From positions 1 through 5,030 of the forward strand of contig CAJCIW010000141.1 in NCBI GenBank assembly GCA_903970455.1: 5,030 nucleotides of DNA, written 5' to 3'. This DNA is from Verrucomicrobiota bacterium (GTDB lineage Bacteria > Chlamydiota > Chlamydiia > Chlamydiales > Rhabdochlamydiaceae). Below the pieces are notes generated by a model that saw only the letters and a list, made by a program, of their open reading frames with translations, was not told the DNA's origin and did not search any database. How positions within the stretch are numbered: the first letter of the stretch is position 1; each line of letters opens with the position of its first letter. Positions 5,013 through 5,030 of this stretch are shown here, one piece after another. Both the position numbers and the translations under genes were made by a program.

Positions 5013-5030
5013 TTGAATATAAATTTAAAT
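5013..5030 (+). CDS. Possible start of a rightward gene at the window edge
   Basis: AAAGGGG (4997-5003) is followed nine bases later by TTG (5013), then five open codons (NINLN) to the edge. The ribosome binding site is good, but the start is non-ATG and only six codons are visible. The true start could lie beyond the window, or the purine run could be chance. The rest of the 4787-5030 spacer is AT-rich and holds no other gene that I can support. Confidence 0.2.

Noticed and set aside
4787..5030. Possible RNA gene, CRISPR array or mobile element end in the right spacer
   Set aside because: I saw no spaced repeats, tRNA-like cloverleaf, terminal inverted repeats or GC-rich stem there; only AT-rich sequence and short palindromes.

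Overview
The window looks like a piece of a bacterial chromosome with moderate GC in its genes and very AT-rich spacers. The best guess is a member of the Chlamydiae, probably an environmental, amoeba-associated lineage. The basis is a tight pair of a DNA polymerase III delta-like gene followed by a short RsmI/YraL-type methyltransferase (from memory, adjacent genes CT047-CT048 in Chlamydia trachomatis), next to a large gene with no recognisable enzyme family and an effector-like layout. This placement is an inference from family recognition; no database search was run.

Layout, left to right. Positions 1-148 (minus) hold the first 49 codons of an unrecognised gene that runs off the left edge, with a strong ribosome binding site and a sigma70-type promoter. 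Positions 276-443 (minus) hold a 55-residue, very basic small protein that is easily missed. Positions 444-563 are a divergent control region: a TTGACA-type promoter faces left to the small gene, and a perfect 16-bp palindrome lies just before the rightward gene. Positions 564-2699 (plus) are a tightly overlapping three-gene operon: an OsmC-family protein, the delta subunit of the DNA polymerase III clamp loader (holA) and a SAM-dependent methyltransferase. Positions 2698-2726 are an intrinsic terminator whose T-tract faces left. Positions 2744-4786 (minus) encode a 680-residue orphan protein with a proline-rich N-terminus, its own good promoter and a clear ribosome binding site. Positions 4787-5030 are AT-rich; a rightward gene may begin at the extreme edge.

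How the parts fit: the plus operon is a housekeeping block (thiol or peroxide chemistry, replication, probable rRNA modification) whose overlapping ends suggest translational coupling. The genes around it on the minus strand look lineage-specific. The most interesting item is the N-terminus of the 680-residue protein. It packs YPxL and PSAP short motifs, which resemble viral late-domain motifs that recruit host ESCRT proteins, into about 50 residues and has a further PSAP in an internal proline-rich linker. This suggests, without proving, a secreted protein that engages the host.
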